Source: Todiramphus chloris collaris (taxonomy: Eukaryota > Chordata > Aves > Coraciiformes > Alcedinidae). From it: DNA of 64,000 bases. The stretch is from assembly GCA_025345505.1 (NCBI GenBank), contig JANVCC010000047.1, positions 9,524,413 to 9,588,412 on the forward strand, in the 5' to 3' direction. The translations under genes and the position numbers were made by a program. This document shows positions 57,049 to 64,000 of this stretch, one piece after another (the first letter of the stretch is position 1; each line of letters begins with the position of its first letter). Under the pieces are notes generated by a model, which did not search any database, was not told the DNA's origin, and saw nothing but the letters and a program-made list of their open reading frames with translations.

Positions 57049-60000
57049 AATTCAATCTGAAACAATCATCTACCATGGAAAATTTCAATGTGACTTGTTA
57101 AAGTATGGTAAGGTTAGGTTTTTAGTAAGCAAAATAAACTATACATAGGCTCAGAGAAGAGCAGATTAGGTACTTTTAATGTTAAATTTCACACTCTCAC
57201 TACATTTGGCATAAGATAAAACACACAGTACAATCCCAAAGCAGTGGTCATTGCAAATTGATGCACATTTTAACTAGAACAAGGCACTGGGTACCCATTA
57301 ACTCATTTTATTTTAATTTAGCAGTAAAAGCTCTCATTATAGCCATTAGACAAAAGAGAGAGACCTTTGGCATTAAAGTAAGAGAGAAAGCATACATAGA
57401 AATAAAATAAAAAATAATTTACAGCACGGGGACTGGTAAGCTTATATTAACAAAACTTGAAGACTTAGTTCTAAATAATTGCATCTGATTAATACAAATG
57501 GCAAATATATCAAAAACATTAAAAGAAAAACCAACAAAAACTGGAAAGAATTAATTTTAGAACTCTGTTAGATGGAGACTAACCCATATTTTTCCAGGTG
57601 TGGCTTGAGGAAATAAAACGAGGTTGCTTTCATAGTTGTTTGTAGAATATCTGTAGCAATTATAATTTTCCACACCTTCCTGTAATAACTGGCTGGCAAA
57701 TAGAGCAATGTATGTGTTTGCAGGCACAACATTCCAGCTGTTCTTCTCCTCAGTTCTGGGAATACTTTTCTCATCTTTTATCAATCTTAGCTTTTAAAGG
57801 TACATATTTTGGAGCAATCCTTGTCATCACCTTCCACTCACTATTTACAGTGTCTACTTAGAAGAATAATTAATGTGTTACATTCAGTAACATGAATTAA
57901 AAAAAAATTAAGCACCCAAAACATATTAAAATGGAAGAAAATCCCTCTGAAGCCTGGGATAGAGCAAGTAGGGTTGATTGTGGTTTATTATGTGATTCTT
58001 CTCTTGGATGCTCTGTATAGCTTTAACAGAAACAGGATTTGGATAACAGGGCTTGATAACAACGTTGTGTGCCACAGCCGATTTGCTGTCCTGGGAGACA
58101 GAAGAGAAATATGCCAAAAGACAGAAGTGGCTGTGCCTCTAACCCCCTGTTTCTTACACAACCCAAACACCATCCCATGGAAACTGGGTACCAGAGCTCA
58201 GCACCCTCAGAGGCCTTGCACCACCCCTGAGCCCACCAGGTTCTCCAAAGCTTGGGGATGTCAGTGCTTTCCCAACTACCAGCAGGTATTCAAACACCAG
58301 ATGACAGTCAGACTCTGTTCCCATTTCTCAACCATGTTAGTTTTAACAAACCAAACGCCAGCCTTGGTACAGCTCTCAGTTCTCCCGTCTCCACACAGTG
58401 CTAAGTAGCAGCAGAGCTCCTGACCCACAGTGCAGGCTGCTCAGACACAGAGACAATTTATTCTGCTCATAGAAACTGCAACTGTACTGAAGACATACCC
58501 CATACTGCCAATGGCTCATCTTACCAATTTAAGCTTTGCCTATCAAGCCAGACACACATACTGTGTGATTCTGACATGGCAGAATCTGCTAAGAAATTCA
58601 TCCTTCTCTCACATCCTTCCTTGAATTTTGGGTTCCAATGTAAATATATATAAAATGCATATTCCAGCTACTGCAGAGATGCCTTTTTTAAAAGGGCATC
58701 AAATCCAGTCCCTGTAGCAACAACTCCTTTTGCATACAGGTAGTCTAAGCTGTTCTTCAGAGGGATCTGGTGACCAGTTTCCAAGCAATCAGGGATTTAT
58801 TGTGTCCCTGCTGTTGAATTCTCCATTTTGCTGTAGTCAACAAAGTCACGGGTGAAGCACTGAGGTCCACCCGCACAGAACAGCTTGCGAGACTGAGGCC
58901 TGGGCGCAAACAATAGCAGGGTTTTTTGGCAAGACTGAAAGACCTTGTTGGCAGATTGAGGAAGCCCACGCTTCTCCTACTGCACTGCCGTTGATCGCTA
59001 GCAGAGAAGAACATTAATCAAATATGCAATACCATTATTTTTCCAAATTGAGGTCTCAGGTCTGTGCTGAGCACTTCTCTTAACACAACATTGCACAAAT
59101 ATTATGCAACCACACTTCAAAACTGCTGCATTGGGAAATTTGAATAATAATGAGTACTTTTTGGAAATACTGCTCCAGTCTTGCCTCTGTCTAGGCAGGG
59201 AAGGCTGAACATGGGTAGGGTGCTACATGCCGCATGAGTTAATTTGTCTTTTATCTGCTTTTGGCTCATAACTCACCTACAACTTTGTGAAAAATGACAA
59301 TGTCAACATCTCACCATTAAGGGGCCGTGTGACAGACGCCCAGCACAGCAGGCTGAGGAGGCACATCCGAGTCCTGCAAACTCTCTTTACTGCTGGATTT
59401 ACTGATGGATGACAGAGCTCCATAGTGCTGACAAAGATGCTGCTGACCTCACTTCCAATCGTCTAGAGGTGGTTGGCAGTTTGCAGCAGTACATCCAGGA
59501 CACAGCATACAAAAACCACCATGTTTTTAGGGTGGGGAAGGGTTAATTTTTAAATATGGAAAATGGTTCAGAAACAGTGAAATTTCTAAAGAGAAATGTT
59601 GTTTTGGAAATGTTTCTGTAACTCACATAAAGAGTGGAATTTTTTTTTTTTTTAAACAGAACTCACAGAATCCCCACCCCTTTCCCTGCATACCACCTGT
59701 CCTCTACTAGAAACTTTATTACTAAGCTGTGACAACTCTTAAACTGGCCAGATCATGTTACATATACGGAAAGAGGATGCTTTTATAAGGGGAAATTGGC
59801 CAGTGCAACAAAGCATTTCTTATGACGTTTCTTGGTAACTTCTTTTTGGTTGTTAAACTTTTTCTTGTTTTCCTCCACATGACTATTTTCAGGCTTTAAA
59901 AAGGAGAACAAATTTTAGACAGCATGTGCTTTGCTTCCCAGGCTGCATTGTCTCTGAGAAGCAAATAGAGCCTTCTTGCCTGCAAGGATGAGTATCAGAA

Positions 60001-61215
60001 AAGTAAAAGTAGGACACACAAAATAAAAGCATCACTGACTCATAGCTACATACACGGCAAAACCAAAAGCTCATTACGACAACCTAGAGGAGCTGTTCAT
60101 GTACAGACTGTGGTGCATTTGCATCAGCATTTTAGTTCAAGCCAGGAATTGCTCAAAGATCACCACTCTCCACCCAGTGATGCAGCAGAACGCACAAACT
60201 AGATCCCTTTGAGGTGAGGTACCCTCAGACAAGCCCTCCAGGAGGACATCTAATGTACCCTGGCCACAAATAGGCATTCAGGACACAGAATCTGGATAGA
60301 GCCAGCCAAAAGGAAAACCCTTGAAGAGCACATCATGGGGACACACAGCCCTCAGCACCATTTCTCACCACAGATCTACTTCCACTGTTCCTTGGTGAAT
60401 TAAGCATAACCAATAAGTGATGAGGAGGTCAGGAAAAAGATTTAGGGTGTATGAAACTGTGGTCAGATTAGGTACAACTTGTCCCTATTTTGCCCATTGG
60501 CGGGTTGCAATGATGGCCCATCAGGGTTTATGATGTTCCAGCCAAGGAACTGAGGTAACAACAAATCCCAAATCTCAAGACAGAGGGTCAGAATTTGGAA
60601 ACAGAGTGAAGAAGCTGTAGTCTTAATATTGGTGCACATAACCATAATGTCTAAGGGGAACCAATGAGACTCCAAAAGCCACATGGACAAATATAATACA
60701 TTTGTAGTAAGAAGGATCCTGTGTGAGTACTGTGGCTGGCCCTCTGAACTGAAAATCAGACAGAAAGAGGAGCTCCTTAGTTTGGGAGGAAACCATGGGC
60801 AGCATGAGAGATATTGGTAAAATACTCCTTAAGCCACTGAGAACACAGAAACGTGACTTACTGCCTCATAGAGGTGGTGATGTAATACTAAGGAAAGAAC
60901 TTTCTGTTCCCACAAACATGAGTTGCAGTAAAGAGCAGTGTCTCCCCTCTGCCCTGGGAAGATAAATTCCCACTGATGTGCCAGTTGCCCCACAGTGCTC
61001 ATGGGGTGAGCATCCAGGCAGGGACTGACTGCAAGGCTTCACCAACCTGTAAACAACACAGGGATAACCAGGCAGCAGTCACAAAAGGTAAAAAATTAGT
61101 GCCATGGCTTTCATTCCAGAATATGCAATTACATACATAATTTCTTAATTATCAGAGAGAGCTCTTCTGTCCTTATACCAGACTAGATCCTTTGAATGTG
61201 ATGTTGCCAGATAAA

Positions 61216-61219
<4 letters not shown>

Positions 61220-61252
<33 letters not shown>
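61220..61252. repeat. Poly-T tract, 33 bases
   Basis: Thirty-three consecutive T residues followed by CCCCC. This is the longest homopolymer in the window. It could be the poly-A tail of a minus-strand retroposed copy, but no body was recognised to its right. Confidence 0.95.
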
Positions 61253-61419
61253 CCCCCTGCAATGATGTAATGTTGTTTTTGGAGATTTCATTCTAGAGTA
61301 TTAAATCTAAGGATCTTTATATTTTCCACCTGGACACCACAGCATTTCCATATTTCATAACACAAGATTTAGAAGTTTCATCAAAGCAGATGCACCTGCT
61401 TGGTGGTTGTAAGAAATTT

Positions 61420-61455
61420 GCTGTACATAAAGTGTTCTGCTGTACATAAAGTGTT
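61420..61455. repeat. Two-copy tandem duplication, period 19 bp
   Basis: GCTGTACATAAAGTGTT occurs at 61420-61436 and again at 61439-61455 without mismatch. A recent local duplication. Confidence 0.95.
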
Positions 61456-64000
61456 AGGATCAAAATACTTCTGAAAAAAGTCAGAACAACTCACAAGATA
61501 TTTTCATTCAGTCCAGGCAGGAAAGAATCTACCTTATGAATAAATATCTGTCAGATAACTCACTCGCAGCAGGAGAAGCAAAGAAGCAAATCTAGGAAAA
61601 AAATGAAGGAAATCAGAAACTTACAAAGAAACTTATTAGCATGCCTCAGAGAAAGGAAAGACCAGCGAGGTCTGACTCAAGCAAAATCAAACTTCACATT
61701 AAACAAATTGCACCATTGATTTAGCCCAAAGTCTCAACTTTTCCTGGTAAAAGAACACAACAATAAACTGATCTCGTACATCTGTTAGATTGAGTCTTTC
61801 ATGTAATGCATCCGAAGGTGTTTTTCAGCACATCCCATTCCAACAACATTAACCAGCAAAGCCCCTATCAAGCCAGAAAAATTGGAGAATAGCATTGCAG
61901 GATTATTATTAAACCAGAGGCCCTGACACAGGGAGAGCCTACCCACAGGGACTAAGTGCATGACAAGCTATGTCAGGTGTTATTCTGAGAGGCTGTGATT
62001 TTTTTCCAGTACAAGCAGCACACAGAAAACATCTCTGGAGTTGTGGAGGACTGAACTCAGCTAAAATTAAGGAACTTCAAGCCAGAACTGGAGGCACTCA
62101 AAATACTGTGTCACTGACATGGATTGTCAAGGAATTGTTCGGTCAGTTTAAGATACATTTGCAGTATTAAAATCCAATAGCATTACAAATTATGTGCCAA
62201 GTAAAAACTAAAAACATAGGCATAGAAACAATACAGACTTTGGGATGTTCTGAGTATATACTTTACCACAGCTATGGACTTTTTGATGTTAAGCCACTTC
62301 AGCTTGCAGATGTGACTTGATGAACCCTAACTAATTGATAAACCAATGTGAGACATCCATGAGGAATCAGCCTCCACTTCCAAAGGGCTGCAGAAGTTCA
62401 AGGGCAGCATCACCAGCGAGGGTTGGGGCCAATATGTGCTTCAGCCTGTCTCATGCTGCCCAGTTCTGGGTGTGCTTGATGGACTGGACAAACCAAGGGA
62501 CAACTATTTATTTTGTTCAATAAAGTTATCTTTGGAAGCATGGAAAGTTCTGTTCAAAACTTTGTCATTATTTGAGTACAAACCTCTCTGTTCAGCTGTG
62601 TTTAGAGGATTTCCAAGAAGTTAACGTGAAATGCCTCCTTGCAATATTCCCAGTGAGCATTATTATGACATGTATGTTGTGAGAAAGCTAGAAATAACCA
62701 AATGTGAAAGCTTTCATGTTCCCAGGCTTCTCTGATAAGTGAAAACAACATACATTTTCAAATCCATCATCCCTTGAATTTTCTTTAAAAGTTCAGTCAG
62801 AGGTCAATGTCCAGCAAAAGAAAGCCCATCTGGCCAAAAAATGGGAAAAGCAAAGTGATTTGACACCAGGGGCTTTTCAGGGAAGGTTTTCAATTTTCAG
62901 GGCTCCCATGACACAGCGTTTATGTGATGCAAGATGCCAAAAATGCTGTTACCTTGGGTGGTGTAATATCTGTTTGTGTAATATTACACACACACCTTGT
63001 TCAGGTAGGTCATTTATAAATAGTTAGGGAAAAAAAAAGATAAGTCTTTCCTAGTGAAGTGGCATGTCCCTATACTTACTGCTTTTAGGTAAATTAATGT
63101 AATAATTTTTACTACCCCTTCTAAGAAAGCCTGGTCTAGTTTAGAGGAAGGCATCAGTCCTTCCCAGGTCAAAGATTTCAATTTGCCCAAAGTGAAGCCA
63201 GTTCCTGCATATTGATTGCTCTCCCTAGCTGTAAATTATCACTGATTACTTTGAGAGCAGAAGTGTTGATAGTTTCCTGCCATTACTGACCTAGCTGAAA
63301 TTAAGTCTATAGTCTAATTTTATATTTGTAGCAACTAAAATAAGACTGGAGTGCCTTAGTGTTTCAAAGTTGTTGTTTTCTCTTGCTTTAAAGAAAATCC
63401 TACAAAACAAAAAATACCAATGTCAAATTTTTTTTGGTCAGCGGTGCTTTATTGAAGTCAATAGATACATTAAGAAAGAAGTTTTGGAGGACTGATAATC
63501 TTTTAAAATATGTATATAGGATTAACATATAGTGATCTTAGTTTGCAGTGCTTAAAAATTTGCTTAAGAATTCAGTGTTCCTCCATATGTGAGGCTGAAG
63601 CACCTTCATGTGGTATGGTGTGGTGAGGGGGAGGAGGATTTTGAAAAGATCTAGTGATGATAGATTGGAATCTACACTGAAGTACAAGCACCCAGCCCCT
63701 GCTTGTCCAGAGAAGCTCAGGCCATGCAGTAACACCTGTTAGGGTGTTATAATCCATGTTATGCCTGGTCAAACTCCCTCAGACTTTTTCCTTCCAGACA
63801 GGTTTCCACATCCTCTCAACCACAACGTGCCAGTCTCCTGTTGGGCTGCTCCTCAGAGAAGCCAAGCACCGACCTGTCAGGATTTCTCTAATAAAGAGCT
63901 GGTGCATCTTAATGGGCTACAGAGAGGGAGGACTGCACAGTTATAGTTTGTGTTCTCCTGGCTGAATGAGTACAAGCCTTTGGTCTGTCAATCTGATCTC

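Larger units (their letters stand above)
53607..64000. other. Non-coding spacer to window end
   Basis: About 10.4 kb with no supported gene. The part at 54120-54860 is GC-richer with overlapping open frames of 60-103 codons on both strands but nothing recognisable. It also contains a 13-base A tract at 56968-56980, poly-G at 57033-57048, poly-T at 59640-59653 and 61220-61252, and a 19-bp tandem duplication at 61420-61455. The part at 59320-59530 has a repeat-like feel but no identified family. Confidence 0.6.

Noticed and set aside
1-64000. CRISPR arrays, prokaryotic operons, phage or plasmid systems, tRNA and rRNA genes
   Set aside because: No spaced direct-repeat arrays, no dense gene packing or ribosome-binding pattern, and no cloverleaf or rRNA-like sequence was seen; repeats and composition indicate vertebrate nuclear DNA.

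Overview
The window looks like vertebrate nuclear DNA, most likely from a bird. Its recognisable repeats are CR1 LINE 3' ends (young-looking avian ones and older amniote-wide ones) and LTRs of an ERVL-type family common in avian genomes. I saw no mammalian-type SINE clusters, no bacterial gene organisation and little satellite DNA. The sequence is AT-rich and CpG-poor, with scattered short poly-A/T tracts. The species and the neighbouring genes cannot be named from the sequence alone.

No complete protein-coding gene, tRNA, rRNA or other structured RNA gene could be supported. No open frame exceeds about 165 codons, none resembles a family I recognise with confidence, and most fit chance open frames. 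The best reading is intergenic DNA of a gene-poor region, or the inside of a very large intron.

Layout, left to right. 1-15118 is mostly unique DNA with one ancient CR1 tail near 5.7 kb and several homopolymer runs. 15119-15586 is a solo ERVL-type LTR with a near-perfect 5-bp target duplication and an intact TGACGTCA (CRE) element beside a TATA-like box. 16.7-17.4 kb on the minus strand holds two short protein-like open stretches: a weak reverse-transcriptase-like remnant and a possible 222-bp exon with splice-like borders. 25575-25868 is a CR1 3' end. About 26840-27307 is a probable minus-strand retroviral LTR with TATA box and poly-A signal. 29191-29408 is an ancient minus-strand CR1. 31565-31830 is a small CpG-rich island with no recognised source. 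33735-33801 is a four-copy 17-bp tandem repeat. 38930-39413 is a second ERVL-type LTR, related to the first and in the same orientation. 51085-51485, 52615-52680 and 53208-53606 are three CR1 pieces. The last 10 kb is unique DNA with a 16-base G tract and a 33-base T tract.

I found no convincing undescribed biological system. The items most worth checking are the possible exon at 17.1-17.35 kb, the isolated CpG-rich block at 31.6-31.8 kb, and the pair of related LTRs, one of which keeps and one of which has lost the CRE. Family names rest on remembered consensus sequences; no database search was run.
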